36,665 nt of DNA. Source: Gammaproteobacteria bacterium. Lineage in GTDB: Bacteria > Pseudomonadota > Gammaproteobacteria > JAURND01. The translations under genes were made by a program, and so were the position numbers. The stretch is from positions 1 to 36,665 of the forward strand of contig DASZWJ010000042.1 of assembly GCA_035546635.1 (NCBI GenBank). Reading direction: 5' to 3'. The stretch's first letter is position 1, and each line of letters begins with the position of its first letter. Below the pieces are notes generated by a model. That model was not told where the DNA came from and ran no database searches. It saw only the letters and a program-made list of their open reading frames with translations. This document shows, in pieces, positions 1 to 8,823 of the stretch.

Positions 1-98
1 ATCTTTTTAAAGTGGATGGTGTTTTTAGCTCAATAAATGGCGCTGGTTTTGTGGACATATATTTCTCCAAAATGTTTTATATTTTGAGGAGAGTTTAA

Positions 99-327
99 AT
101 GTTTGATGCGTGGTTATTAGGTGGGATTATTAGGGGTTTACTCTCCAGGCAATAAAAAAGCGGGTGTATCTGTCTGGATGATTGGTGATCCAGAAAAAGC
201 TGCTGATGTTTATGCTCAAGGTGCCACGAGTAGCGGACGCCTGCAAAAAACCGCCTTGGCTGCTGCACTGCCAAAACAGGAAACTCCTGTCCTTACAAAG
301 TTACCAACTGAAGAGGATAAACCATGA
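99..327 (+). CDS. Small unknown protein upstream of Q, possibly frameshifted
   Basis: Two overlapping frames share this stretch. An ATG at 99 with a good GAGGAG ribosome site opens a frame that stops after 18 codons (99-155). The longer open frame begins at a GTG at 121, immediately after a stop codon and without a ribosome site, and runs to 327 (68 residues, with VSVWMIGDPEKA in its middle). Its stop overlaps the start of the next gene as ATGA, which suggests translational coupling and a real gene. The mismatch between the well-placed start and the long frame may mean a frameshift near 120-150, or simply two small frames. I do not recognise the product. The neighbouring Q homologue suggests prophage origin. 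Confidence 0.4.
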
Positions 328-710
328 AGGAACCTTTCATGCATTACCTTGAAGAGCGTTTGCACCAATGGGCTGATTGGTATCTAAGTGGTAATTCCTA
401 CGGCCTAGGTTATCCACGTTGCTCAATCGAATATCGGATTTTATTGGAAGGGTGTATTCAGCATAATCCTGGGCCAAAACCGCTGCCGACTAATGAGGCA
501 GCTGAGGAAATTGAAGCTTTAGTTAAGCAAATGGCGGAATACAACGAGAATATGGCGAAAGCTTTGCGTTGTCACTATTTTCTTACTGGCACGCTACGCA
601 CCAAATCAGCTAAGTTGAAAATTTCACACTCGCATTTCAAACATTACGTTGATATGGGACACCAATGGTTGGCGGGAAGATTATTCGCTAAGAGGGATCC
701 AATCATCTAG
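324..710 (+). CDS. Phage antitermination protein Q-like
   Basis: 128 residues. The pattern YRILLEG near residue 38, a proline-rich turn, EEIEALV near 60, KALRCHYF near 80, a helix-turn-helix-like stretch (KSAKLKISHSHFKHYVD, about 93-110) and a terminal HQWLAGRL resembles the short lambdoid Q / antitermQ proteins. These bind DNA at late promoters and make RNA polymerase read through terminators. The start overlaps the upstream frame as ATGA. No intact phage late region follows: about 620 bases without a gene come next, so this looks like a prophage remnant or a borrowed regulator. The assignment is by remembered motif only; a generic HTH regulator is the alternative. Confidence 0.62.
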   Translation: MKEPFMHYLEERLHQWADWYLSGNSYGLGYPRCSIEYRILLEGCIQHNPGPKPLPTNEAAEEIEALVKQMAEYNENMAKALRCHYFLTGTLRTKSAKLKISHSHFKHYVDMGHQWLAGRLFAKRDPII

Positions 711-1330
711 TCACCCTAAATTACATATCTAAACATTTAAAAAAGCGGGGAATAATAAGACTACAGACAGAAAATTCAAATTCAACTTATGCTAAAAATA
801 TAATCTTTCCTTAACTATAGTTTTTTCTTTCCATTGGTTTTATAACGGGGTATTAACTATAAGATTATTTAATTTCAATGGAATATTATATTTTCATGTG
901 TTGATACGTGTTAAGAGTTTAATATGAAGTAATAAAAATTTGCAAATAACTTAGCAAAGTAAATTAATGGGTCACAATGCTTAGTAGCAAATTGATTACC
1001 TAATTTGAATATGTTTTATATTCATCTATCTTATTGATTACTCTGGAATTTTATCTGCTCTACCAATGCGGTCATAACGCAATTGACCCTACAATTTATC
1101 CTCTATGTTTAATGTCTTAACCCAAATGTATCCCATTGTATTGTTTGGTAATTACTCAGTGTTTTTGGGTAGTGATTTTACTATAGTAAATTAAGGTAAT
1201 TGATTTTGGGGAGGCTCTCTGATCTTTTATTAATCTCCATATATGATGAAATAGCTTCTGTGGTTAAGGTTCTTTTAAGGGGTGCCCCAAAGAACAAACA
1301 TGTATTAAATTCTATATTGGAGATTACTTT
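711..1330. other. AT-rich stretch without a convincing gene
   Basis: About 620 bases, strongly AT-rich, with stops in all frames. A 14-codon minus-strand frame (about 1040-1085) looks coding-like but is too short to call. A purine-rich TTGGAGA site just before 1331 is the ribosome site of the next gene. No tRNA, insertion sequence or strong hairpin was seen. Confidence 0.5.
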
Positions 1331-1564
1331 ATGAATAACAGAAAATCTATATCAGAGAATGATTTATTTGCAATGTATTTAAAAACTATAGTTCGCGAAC
1401 CAAAGCCTGAATCAATGACCAAGACACTTTATATAACTTGTTTAGCCATTAATATTCTTGAGCAAACAGGCAATAAATTTCCAACACAGATTGAAATAGA
1501 TGCAGTTGAAGCGAATCTAAAAAAATATAGCCGAAGAAAATCAGTGTTAAAGAAAGCTGCTTAA
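1331..1564 (+). CDS. Hypothetical 77-residue protein
   Basis: I do not recognise this protein. The ATG at 1331 is preceded by TTGGAGA at good spacing. The product is basic and probably helical: a short acidic N-terminus, a central hydrophobic segment (ITCLAINILEQTG, about residues 36-48) and a lysine/arginine-rich tail (KKYSRRKSVLKKA). There is no signal peptide or cysteine pattern. It precedes the receiver-like gene by about 80 bases on the same strand, so the two could be co-transcribed. The length and basic tail would fit a small DNA- or RNA-binding protein, but nothing proves that. Confidence 0.5.
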   Translation: MNNRKSISENDLFAMYLKTIVREPKPESMTKTLYITCLAINILEQTGNKFPTQIEIDAVEANLKKYSRRKSVLKKAA

Positions 1565-1646
1565 AACTCAAAAATTGGCAGCTAATTTATTTTTTTAAAA
1601 ACCATAATCAAATGCAAAATATGTGTAACTAATTAAGGTATTTATA

Positions 1647-1991
1647 ATGAAACCATCATTGAAAAAAACAGGCCATGATATTTGTCCAGTTAAAGTTTTA
1701 TTAGTTGAAGGCAACGAATCCAAACAACTGGAACAGTTAAGAGTGCTAAAAGACCTAGGTTGTCAAGTAGATATAGCATCTAGTGGATTGTTAGCGTTGG
1801 ATATGTATGATGCTGGTTATGATGTGATTATTGCGGGTAATGATTTAAAAAATGTTAATAGTGTTCAACTAACACAAATCATTCATACTCATAGACCAAA
1901 TTCGAATGTGATTCTAATAACCACAACTAGCTTTACAGATATTATAAATCAGGTAAATTTAGCTAGAAATAATAATGCAAGCTTTCATTAA
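1647..1991 (+). CDS. Degenerate response-regulator receiver domain protein
   Basis: 114 residues with the CheY-like fold pattern: VKVLLVEGNES (first strand), LGCQVDIASSGLLAL (second strand and helix), YDVIIAGNDL (third strand) and SNVILITTTS (fourth strand). The acidic pair after the first strand is reduced to Glu-Gly. The phospho-acceptor Asp after the third strand is replaced by Gly or shifted (YDVIIAGND against the usual YDLILMD). The protein ends before the conserved Lys of strand five. It is therefore a short, probably non-phosphorylatable receiver with no output domain. A TAAGG ribosome site supports the start. No histidine kinase is nearby. It may be a decaying gene or a stand-alone protein-interaction module. 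Confidence 0.65.
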   Translation: MKPSLKKTGHDICPVKVLLVEGNESKQLEQLRVLKDLGCQVDIASSGLLALDMYDAGYDVIIAGNDLKNVNSVQLTQIIHTHRPNSNVILITTTSFTDIINQVNLARNNNASFH

Positions 1992-2085
1992 GCGCCAAGA
2001 AGTGTTTTATGATAATAGAGGAGAAACATTCTATTTTTTCCTGGGGGTAATCTTATAATTTAGACAGTCCCAATCCTATTTTCTA

Positions 2086-2112
2086 ACCCTTTGCTTAGAG
2101 AAAGCAAAGGGT
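2086..2112. other. Perfect 11-bp stem hairpin
   Basis: ACCCTTTGCTT (2086-2096) is followed by a five-base loop and its exact reverse complement (2102-2112). There is no T-run on either side, so it is not a classical intrinsic terminator. It lies in the 236-base gap between the receiver-like gene and the 462-residue gene and could be an RNA-stabilising or repeat-type hairpin. Confidence 0.55.
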
Positions 2113-2227
2113 AACAAGCCATATCTCAGCCAAGTTGTAATTAATCTTTATTTCTATCATAATTCTAGTCTTTGCCTACTCTCTCTTAGAGGGAGCAAAC
2201 GCGAGTAGCAATTAAAGGGAAAGCTTT

Positions 2228-3616
2228 ATGAGTAAAATAAAGATCGCTCCAGAATGCAAGGAATTGGTTTGGCAGAAAGAGGTGACCTGGGACAAAGTAA
2301 GAGACAAGGTAATGGAGATAAATCCTGCCTTAGCTTCTATAATCGATGAATTCAGCCCTTCCTCTAAATATACATTGATCTTAGCCAGCTATCCTTTTGG
2401 CACCAATATCCGTAACAAAGGAGAATTGTTTTTGCCCACAGAGCAGGGACAGTTGGCTACGCTTGATGAGCCCAGTATTTCACTCAGCCTACGAGAGAAT
2501 CTAAGCTATAGTTCCTCCCCATTAGTCCTTATCCTGGATAAATCTGTAGAAATTTACGTTGAAACACCAGAACAACGCACAATCCCCTTAAAACTGTTTC
2601 GTGCGGGTGTAACTTTAGGGGTTTGGGAACTCCTAAAGCAGGTACCAGTCTTTCTAAGACGCAAATGGAATTGGAGCATTTCGGCAGGCGCTCATACATT
2701 ATTTATGCTCCCCAAAATAATGGATACTGCTAGCCATCGTAAACTACAAACTGCTTATCATACACGCATTCATGTCCCCAATAATATTTTCGAACAAAGC
2801 AGTGTATTTACCGAAATTTTTAACCATACTGCAGATAAACACCCTTGGGCAACCCAGGTTTTATTTTTTACTAAGAAATGGTTCGAACCGCACCCTAAAA
2901 ATATTGGATGGTTTAAGTTGCAGGAATACTGGGCACAAGAAGCATGGACACAGCTACATTATTGGTATAATAAAATTGTTCTTGACTTTAATTGGGAAGT
3001 TTATATGGCGGAATTAGTGCGGCGCAAAATTAGACTTAAGCCATATTACCTGGATACGGTGAAACATTTAATTTCGATCGGTTGCGGAGTCATTCCTGGC
3101 TTCAGACCGGCTGATGATAGCGAACAAGTAGGACCTACCCAAACGATACAGAGTGCATATGTTAATGATTATGGGCTAAAAACTTATATCCCCATTCTTA
3201 TGTATCCGGATTTTTTGAATCCTAGCAGCGAAGTTGATATGGTTTATTATTCTCTTCAGGCTCCCAGCTTACCCGAGAAGCCCTCTGAATTTGGAGTTTA
3301 CTCTAGCGTATTAACTGTCATGCGCGAATTGAAAGAATATATGGACATTTTTCTTGAGATATTGGATAAATGGCCTAAATCTCAATCCCTTCAAGGATTT
3401 GATTTTGTGGAATCGGTAAAGTTTGAATATTTTCATATTGAAGCAGATGAACAAAATGGGATTTTACACACCTCGGCTATATCTGAAACAGATCCGGCTT
3501 TTAGCTTAGATGCAAAAAAATATGGGAAACGTAAATTTCCTGAAAACTCTCCGTTTTTTAAAGGTTGTATTCGCATTTCATTTAAAACTGATTCTTCACA
3601 TGAATTAACCACCTGA
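2228..3616 (+). CDS. Uncharacterised 462-residue protein
   Basis: I do not recognise a family. The ATG at 2228 has a good AAAGGGA site. The product is soluble-looking, with no signal peptide or clear membrane segment, and is rich in Trp, Tyr and Phe (for example WFKLQEYWAQEAW near residue 229). An N-terminal ESxYPFG-like stretch near 53 and a central GCGVIPGFRPADD near 286 look like ordered domains. It stands alone: the next gene converges on it with only 7 bases between stops. Base composition is AT-rich like the flanking accessory genes. A replication initiator, toxin or phage-type protein cannot be excluded; no catalytic motif supports any of these. Confidence 0.55.
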   Translation: MSKIKIAPECKELVWQKEVTWDKVRDKVMEINPALASIIDEFSPSSKYTLILASYPFGTNIRNKGELFLPTEQGQLATLDEPSISLSLRENLSYSSSPLVLILDKSVEIYVETPEQRTIPLKLFRAGVTLGVWELLKQVPVFLRRKWNWSISAGAHTLFMLPKIMDTASHRKLQTAYHTRIHVPNNIFEQSSVFTEIFNHTADKHPWATQVLFFTKKWFEPHPKNIGWFKLQEYWAQEAWTQLHYWYNKIVLDFNWEVYMAELVRRKIRLKPYYLDTVKHLISIGCGVIPGFRPADDSEQVGPTQTIQSAYVNDYGLKTYIPILMYPDFLNPSSEVDMVYYSLQAPSLPEKPSEFGVYSSVLTVMRELKEYMDIFLEILDKWPKSQSLQGFDFVESVKFEYFHIEADEQNGILHTSAISETDPAFSLDAKKYGKRKFPENSPFFKGCIRISFKTDSSHELTT

Positions 3617-3623
3617 TACTATT

Positions 3624-4307
3624 TTATAATTTTTTAGCTATTAATATAAAACCATTAGAGGTTTTATTATCCATTGTCTTAAATGTTGTTTTGTGGAAAA
3701 TCTTAATATCAAACTGCGATAAAATCTGACGAATATGTTCTTCAGTATGGTGGCGCAATACCGCGCCTCCTGCAACATGAAATACGCCATAAGGAAATTC
3801 ATTTGAGTTTGGAAATTCCTGATAACGTTTTAAATTATACTCATCATCATTAATAATAAAATCTGCTAAGTAAAGGATACCTCCAGGTTTTAAAACTCGA
3901 AGTATTTCTTTAATCAGATATTTTTGTTGGCTCTCACCAGCAATACATCCCAAAACTGCTGATAATATGATTGCATCAAAAAATTCATTTTGATATGAAA
4001 TATCAATATCATTATTTTTTTTAAAGATCACATTAGGGTAAGTTTTTCTTGCAAGGTCAAGCATCTGTTCAGAAAAATCTGCACCATACAAGTGATTAAA
4101 TTTATATTTTATTAGCTCTCCCAAAATTCTTCCATATCCGCAACCAAAGTCTAAAACAACATCAGTAGGATTAACATACTTTATAAAAATTTCAGCATCA
4201 AATTGAGTATGAAATTTTTTTTCTGCTGCGACACTATCCCAATATTGCATTTGTTCATTGAGATTATTTTGGGGTAATGGTAGATTTTTTTTAGGGGAGC
4301 TATTCAT
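3624..4307 (-). CDS. Class I SAM-dependent methyltransferase
   Basis: 227 residues from the ATG at 4307. The frame is open further, to 4439, but that would overlap the divergent reductase gene and adds an unrelated hydrophobic leader, so I prefer 4307 even though its ribosome site is weak. Motif I is VVLDFGCGYGR (about 50-60), followed by a motif II acidic strand (LYGADFSEQML) and a post-motif FDAIILSAVLG; ILRVLKPGGILYLADF is the typical methyltransferase-11 strand. The enzyme transfers a methyl group from S-adenosylmethionine to a small molecule or lipid; the substrate cannot be read from sequence. It converges with the 462-residue gene and diverges from the aldo/keto reductase. Confidence 0.85.
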   Translation of the reverse strand: MNSSPKKNLPLPQNNLNEQMQYWDSVAAEKKFHTQFDAEIFIKYVNPTDVVLDFGCGYGRILGELIKYKFNHLYGADFSEQMLDLARKTYPNVIFKKNNDIDISYQNEFFDAIILSAVLGCIAGESQQKYLIKEILRVLKPGGILYLADFIINDDEYNLKRYQEFPNSNEFPYGVFHVAGGAVLRHHTEEHIRQILSQFDIKIFHKTTFKTMDNKTSNGFILIAKKL

Positions 4308-4401
4308 ATGAGAAAATGGGAATTTTTGTATTGGGACAAAAAATATCTTATACTTAGCCAATCTAAAAGTAAAATATTTCTCATAAATTTGGAGCAACAA
4401 C

Positions 4402-5379
4402 ATGTTATATAGAAAATTAGGGTATACGGGCTTCGACACCAGTTTGCTTGGCTTTGGAACATGGCAATTAGGTAATCAGCGCTGGGCATTGCCAGCTAAT
4501 ACTGACAGTGTTCGTTTATTACAGGAGGCTCATGATTTAGGAGTTAATGTCTACGATGTAGCCGTAGTGTATGGTCAATATCTAGATACACAAGGATATT
4601 TACAAAGTAAATCGCAGGAAATTCTAGGTAAAGCATTCGCTAAACAAAGAGACAGAGTTATTTATTGCCTTAAGCTAGGACAATTTGATGAATATAGCCA
4701 CAGACATGATTATAATCCCAAACGTCTTGTAGAACAATTTCAACAATCATTACGTCGTCTACAAACTGACTATGTTGATATCTGTTTAATCCATGCCCCT
4801 TCTCTTCAAGAAGTAAAATCTCAAAAAGCCATCAGTGTGTTGCAAACACTGCAAGCACTAGGACATATCCGCATGATTGGTTATAGTTTTGAGGCAGAGC
4901 CAGAACATACACTCCATGCAATTCAGCAACAAATTGATGTGATTATGTTGCAATATAATCTCTTAGATCAGGAATGCGCTAGCGCAATTGAACAAGCTCG
5001 ATTGCATGGCGTTGGCGTTTTAGCAGGCGGCCCTTTTAAACGTGGCTACCTTACAGGCAAATATCGCAATTTAGGCGAATTACCTGCTGAAGATGATTAC
5101 TGGCAATGGAACTTGAAGCTAAATAAAAACAAAATACAACAACAATTACTGCGCGTTAATGCCCTGTTAGATGAGTATGGTTCGCCTGAAAACTTACGCC
5201 ATGCTGCCTTACAATTCATCTTAAATCAGGCAGGGGTAGCTTCTTGCATTGTGGGTCATAGAAGCATCGCAGAAGTTAAAGAAAATCTTCGATTCGTTAA
5301 GGAATTATTAAGCATAGTGCAGCCAGTTGCTTTACAGATTCAGGAAACACATGAAAGTAAAATGTTAATGTCTGCTTAA
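4402..5379 (+). CDS. Aldo/keto reductase family oxidoreductase
   Basis: 325 residues, the normal family length. The ATG at 4402 has a GGAG site. The N-terminus (LGFGTWQLG) and the catalytic tetrad are all present: Asp52 and Tyr57 in YDVAVVYG, Lys91 in YCLKLGQ and His131 in CLIHAP. The C-terminal GVASCIVGHRSIAEVKEN is the usual NADP(H)-binding part of the TIM barrel. It reduces an aldehyde or ketone, or oxidises an alcohol, in the cytosol. Its stop overlaps the stop of the convergent MFS gene by a few bases. With the transporter and the enolase-family enzyme it forms a small metabolic patch, probably for a sugar or sugar-acid; that link is inference. Confidence 0.9.
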   Translation: MLYRKLGYTGFDTSLLGFGTWQLGNQRWALPANTDSVRLLQEAHDLGVNVYDVAVVYGQYLDTQGYLQSKSQEILGKAFAKQRDRVIYCLKLGQFDEYSHRHDYNPKRLVEQFQQSLRRLQTDYVDICLIHAPSLQEVKSQKAISVLQTLQALGHIRMIGYSFEAEPEHTLHAIQQQIDVIMLQYNLLDQECASAIEQARLHGVGVLAGGPFKRGYLTGKYRNLGELPAEDDYWQWNLKLNKNKIQQQLLRVNALLDEYGSPENLRHAALQFILNQAGVASCIVGHRSIAEVKENLRFVKELLSIVQPVALQIQETHESKMLMSA

Positions 5380-6647
5380 GATTTAGCGCGTTGCTCTCTT
5401 ATAAGACAAGCTAAAAATATACAACAGACAAAAGCTAACGGAAGTAATGAAAAAGCCAGTTGGTTGCTTGTAAAGTAAGATCCCAGCTGGCTAGTTGTAT
5501 TTTTCAGCAACCATCCAAATAGTGGCTGAAAAAGTCCCCCAACCCCCATAATGATAATTGACGCAAATCCCAGTGCAGTAGAAGAGAGAATCGGTGGATT
5601 ATTCTCTACGATGAGCGGATAAGTAAGTGATTGGGCGCTCGTAAAGAATCCAATTAGAAAAAATAGCATACTGAGAGCTGTTTCTGATAATTGCCGATTG
5701 AAGAATACAATAAGAATCAAGGCTAATGAAAAAATAGCTGCGATTAACATAGGTAGCTTTCTTCGCTGAATCTTATCTGACCAAAACCCAAAGATTGGCG
5801 AACCTATAATAGTACCCACATAAATCATGCTGGTAATTTCAGCAGCCTGTAACGAAGTTAAATGGTGTTCTTGCGTCAAATAAACGATACCCCACAATGC
5901 TCCCAATATCATGATTGGAAGATTAAGCAGGCATGTGTAAAACGCTGGAATCCAGTTTTGAGTTAACTTCATCACTTGCTTCACATTGTTCAATATTGTA
6001 AATATATCTGAATTAACCCATGTAGCCTTAATATCTTTAGGAGGATCTTTCAGGAAAATCAACATCACCACCCAGATTAGAATTCCTAATGCACCTAAAA
6101 TCAGAAATATGCTGCGCCAGTTCATATAATCAACCAATAATACTAACGGCGCTTGAGCTACTATTCCTCCCAACAAACCCACAGTAACCATGCAGCCTAA
6201 AGCTAATGCCATACGATTAGGCAACCAACGCGCCGCTACTCGACAGCAGCCTAAAAATGCTAGGCTATGCATTGTTCCTGATAGAAAGCGTCCAATGATT
6301 GCCACCCATAATATTTGGGCTTGAGAAAATAATAATATTCCAGCTGTGGCAACTATGATGGCGCCCAATAATAGTTTTCTTACAGAAAAATGGTCGAGCA
6401 ATATACCGGCTGGAATAAAAAAAATAGCAAGACCATACATATAGAAAGCGGATAGCTGTCCCAACTGGGTGGTGCTAAGTCTAAATGAGTGCATTATCTC
6501 CGTCCCTAAAGTATTAAAAGAGCTCATATCTAGGAACTGATAAAAAAAGAATAAAGCAACAGATAAACAAACTATCCAAGGATAAAATCGTGTTTTGAAA
6601 TTAACTACCTCTTGTCCAAGAGGGCTGATGTTGTGCTGTTTTGACAT
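5376..6647 (-). CDS. Major facilitator superfamily transporter
   Basis: About 423 residues from the ATG at 6647; a TTG two codons upstream is closer to the AAGGA site and is an alternative start. Twelve hydrophobic segments alternate with short loops. The loop after the second segment (ILLDHFSVRKLL) is the MFS signature A region, and the equivalent FGFWSDKIQRRKLP appears in the second half. The central cytosolic loop (about residues 195-225) separates the two six-helix bundles. It is an inner-membrane secondary transporter of unknown substrate. It converges with the aldo/keto reductase, and the stops overlap. Confidence 0.9.
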   Translation of the reverse strand: MSKQHNISPLGQEVVNFKTRFYPWIVCLSVALFFFYQFLDMSSFNTLGTEIMHSFRLSTTQLGQLSAFYMYGLAIFFIPAGILLDHFSVRKLLLGAIIVATAGILLFSQAQILWVAIIGRFLSGTMHSLAFLGCCRVAARWLPNRMALALGCMVTVGLLGGIVAQAPLVLLVDYMNWRSIFLILGALGILIWVVMLIFLKDPPKDIKATWVNSDIFTILNNVKQVMKLTQNWIPAFYTCLLNLPIMILGALWGIVYLTQEHHLTSLQAAEITSMIYVGTIIGSPIFGFWSDKIQRRKLPMLIAAIFSLALILIVFFNRQLSETALSMLFFLIGFFTSAQSLTYPLIVENNPPILSSTALGFASIIIMGVGGLFQPLFGWLLKNTTSQLGSYFTSNQLAFSLLPLAFVCCIFLACLIREQRAKS

Positions 6648-6965
6648 GAGCAAGATATCCTTAGGAATGTCGGAGTTTAATATAGGCTGAGTTTTTCATA
6701 CTAGGCGCTAATTTCTGCTAAAATTTATATTAAAATATAAAAAAATACTATATTTTAATATTCTTCTGTTCTGCTAGGTTGCCGCGCCCCAAGAATTGTA
6801 TTTTTTTTATACAAACAGCTAATGGACTACATTTTCCATCTTTAGCTTATGTTTTAATAGTTTCATTGAATAACCCATCGTTTCTCCAGGGAGGGAGACC
6901 AAGGACGGAAGCAAAAAGCAAAATACTATGATCCTAATATTAATTAAACTTAGAGCCTCAATACC

Positions 6966-7118
6966 ATGTTAATTGATTTACCACAGCCAATACAGCAGCA
7001 AGTAGTATACTACCTCGAAGCAGATAATTTTATAGCCGCTAAAGAGCTTCACGACCAATACTTGTATGATTGTACTTATGAGAAAAAAAGTAGTGATGGT
7101 ATCTATGAGCCATCATAA
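6966..7118 (+). CDS. Possible small protein of 50 residues
   Basis: A short frame starting MLIDLPQPIQQQVVYYLEAD and ending DGIYEPS. The amino-acid mix, with an amphipathic helix after the proline pair, looks more like a protein than random AT-rich DNA, but the ribosome site is weak. It lies alone in the gap between the divergently placed MFS and enolase-family genes (6648-7243), whose remaining sequence shows no other gene. The function is unknown. Confidence 0.35.
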   Translation: MLIDLPQPIQQQVVYYLEADNFIAAKELHDQYLYDCTYEKKSSDGIYEPS

Positions 7119-7243
7119 ACATAATGATAACATTTTCAGAAATTAGCACACTGGCCAAAAAATCCATAGATTTCCACTGCCATGCCATTGGTAGATTTGA
7201 TTTTACTGAAATATTTTAAATATCTTTTCAACTATAGTTACAA

Positions 7244-8320
7244 TCAAAAAAATTGATATTTTTGAATACTTCTATCAGAAATAGTGACTCCATGACCCGG
7301 AGTTTCCGGCAGTACGATTTTTCCATTTGTAATAGTAAAATCGTTATTAAAAAAATCATCTGGAAAAAAATCAATATGCTCGACATAATGTTGATTAGCT
7401 AAACCTGCAAGACTGAGTGATAGCTCATGAAATAAATGTGCTCCTAGCTTCAATCCATAGTCATTGATTATCTCAGCACTCCGTACAAATTCCGTAATCC
7501 CACCTTGATATATCACATCAGGTTGAAGAATTTGTGCAGCTTTAAGCTCACAAGCATCTTTTATTTGCCAATGAGAATTCATATTCTCCCCTGTAGCAAT
7601 AGGAATTGAACTTAATTCCGCCAGATGTGACAGCTCAGTGATGCTGGCGCTGTATAGAGGTTCCTCAAACCAAAGCACATCGTATTCAGCAAGAATTTTA
7701 CTCATTTCTACAGCTGATGCAAAATCATAAAACTGGTTGGCATCCACTATTAATTCCAGCTCTGATCCAAATGTTTGGCGTAAAAATTGAATACGGGTCA
7801 AGTCATTATCAGAACCAATACGCATTTTAAAATACTTACAGCCTCTATCTAAATACCAAACAATATCAGTCACCATTTCTTTATTGGTATCAATAAGCCA
7901 GCCACCATTGCCATAGACAGGGATATGTTTTTCTTCGATATTAAGCAATTGATGTAAGGGTTTTTGCGCTGCTTTTCCCAATAGATCCCATAATGCAATA
8001 TCTATTGCCGCCAGAGCATAAAGTCCATAACTCGATTGCAAGTGATTGCGTTTGTTTAACCACAAGCTTAACCATAATTTCTCAGGCGTGGTAAATTCTT
8101 TTTCAAGCAAATTTGGAGCAAAGAATATTTTAATAAAATTCTCAACTAATTGAACATCAGATAAACTCACTGTTCTTATTAATCCTTGACCTTCCAAACC
8201 TTCATCTGTTTTTAAAATTAATAATAGACAAAATGCTTGTTCAAGATTGATATGGCGCGTACGCATTGGCTTATTTAAGGGAATTTTCAATTTAATGGTT
8301 TCCAAAGCGGCAATTTTCAT
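7244..8320 (-). CDS. Enolase-superfamily (mandelate racemase / muconate lactonizing) enzyme
   Basis: 358 residues from the ATG at 8320, which has an AAGGGG site; a nine-codon upstream extension lacks one. The N-terminal capping domain ends near residue 120. The barrel shows the expected active-site residues: Lys165-x-Arg167 in FKMRIG, metal ligands Asp193 (IVDANQ), Glu219 (WFEEP) and Glu245 (ATGEN), Asp268 (ILQPDV) and His295 in KLGAHLFHE. These enzymes remove a proton next to a carboxylate with Mg2+ and then racemise, epimerise, dehydrate or cycloisomerise it. The substrate may be a sugar acid or a dipeptide; it cannot be fixed from sequence. The nearby transporter and reductase would suit uptake and use of a small carboxylate. 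Confidence 0.88.
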   Translation of the reverse strand: MKIAALETIKLKIPLNKPMRTRHINLEQAFCLLLILKTDEGLEGQGLIRTVSLSDVQLVENFIKIFFAPNLLEKEFTTPEKLWLSLWLNKRNHLQSSYGLYALAAIDIALWDLLGKAAQKPLHQLLNIEEKHIPVYGNGGWLIDTNKEMVTDIVWYLDRGCKYFKMRIGSDNDLTRIQFLRQTFGSELELIVDANQFYDFASAVEMSKILAEYDVLWFEEPLYSASITELSHLAELSSIPIATGENMNSHWQIKDACELKAAQILQPDVIYQGGITEFVRSAEIINDYGLKLGAHLFHELSLSLAGLANQHYVEHIDFFPDDFFNNDFTITNGKIVLPETPGHGVTISDRSIQKYQFF

Positions 8321-8462
8321 GTTAAACCCCTTAATATTAGTGCCCATGAATGAATGGTTGAAACACCCATAAATAGTAATTAATTTAATCTTGTAATGCA
8401 GCAGGTATTTTTATGATCTTTATTATTGCGATGGCTCCGCACAGCCAGGTTGTATTGGGCTC

Positions 8463-8535
8463 TGCAATTCGGGCATGATGCAATTCGGGCAGATGCAATT
8501 CGGGCAAATGCAATTCGGGCAAATGCAATTCGGGC
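8463..8535. repeat. Five-copy TGCAATTCGGGC tandem array
   Basis: TGCAATTCGGGC occurs perfectly five times, at 8463, 8479, 8494, 8509 and 8524, separated by 3 bases (4 in the first gap), giving a period of 15 (16 once). It lies in the gap before the phage-like methyltransferase gene, just upstream of two terminators. The spacing of about 1.5 helical turns is shorter than most plasmid iterons. It could be a protein-binding array or a slippage-expanded minisatellite. Confidence 0.9.
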
Positions 8536-8594
8536 TCTTGACTTTGTAAAACCAAACATGCTATAAATTCTCTATCATGTAATAGTTGTAACTA

Positions 8595-8618
8595 AAACCT
8601 GACCATGCAGGTTTTTTT
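8595..8618 (+). terminator. Intrinsic terminator
   Basis: AAACCTG (8595-8601), a six-base loop and CAGGTTT (8608-8614) are followed by a continuous T-run. It is oriented to stop plus-strand transcription before the methyltransferase gene. Confidence 0.65.
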
Positions 8619-8634
8619 ATATCTAAACTCCCTC

Positions 8635-8672
8635 AACCCACCCAGCTTCATTAATAGCTCGGTGGGTTTTTT
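8635..8672 (+). terminator. Second, stronger intrinsic terminator
   Basis: AACCCACC (8635-8642) pairs perfectly with GGTGGGTT (8661-8668), with an inner AGCT/AGCT pairing, followed by TTTT. It lies 25 bases before the ATG at 8698. Tandem terminators ahead of a phage-type gene block are what an antiterminator such as the Q homologue at 324-710 could act on; that link is speculative. Confidence 0.7.
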
Positions 8673-8697
8673 AATGCCCGCAATTTGAGGTGACCCC

Positions 8698-8823
8698 ATG
8701 CAAATCAACTAGGTATCTCCAGATCAAATCCGCCCCTACGAAAACAACCCCCGTAAAAATACCGCCACCGTCGAAAAATTAACCCAGAGCTTATCTGAAT
8801 ATGGCTGGCAACAACCCATTGTC
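8698..8823 (+). pseudogene. 5' part of the ParB/methyltransferase gene, cut by an amber codon
   Basis: An ATG at 8698 begins Met-Gln-Ile-Asn and is followed by TAG (8710-8712). The same frame then continues without a break into the next feature, encoding VSPDQIRPYENNPRKN and SLSEYGWQQPIVV, the conserved start of ParB/Srx-like domains. A single C-to-T change (CAG to TAG) would explain it. No ATG, GTG or TTG follows in frame until the GTG at 8824. Confidence 0.75.

Noticed and set aside
1040..1085. Short minus-strand frame of 14 codons
   Set aside because: It is too short to separate from chance.
2772..3017. 81-residue plus-strand frame
   Set aside because: It is nested in another frame of the 462-residue gene and lacks a ribosome site.
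4308..4439. Longer N-terminus of the methyltransferase
   Set aside because: It would overlap the divergent reductase gene and adds residues unlike the family; the internal ATG is preferred.
8463..8535. CRISPR array
   Set aside because: The repeats are 12 bp with 3-4 base linkers; there are no spacers and no cas genes.
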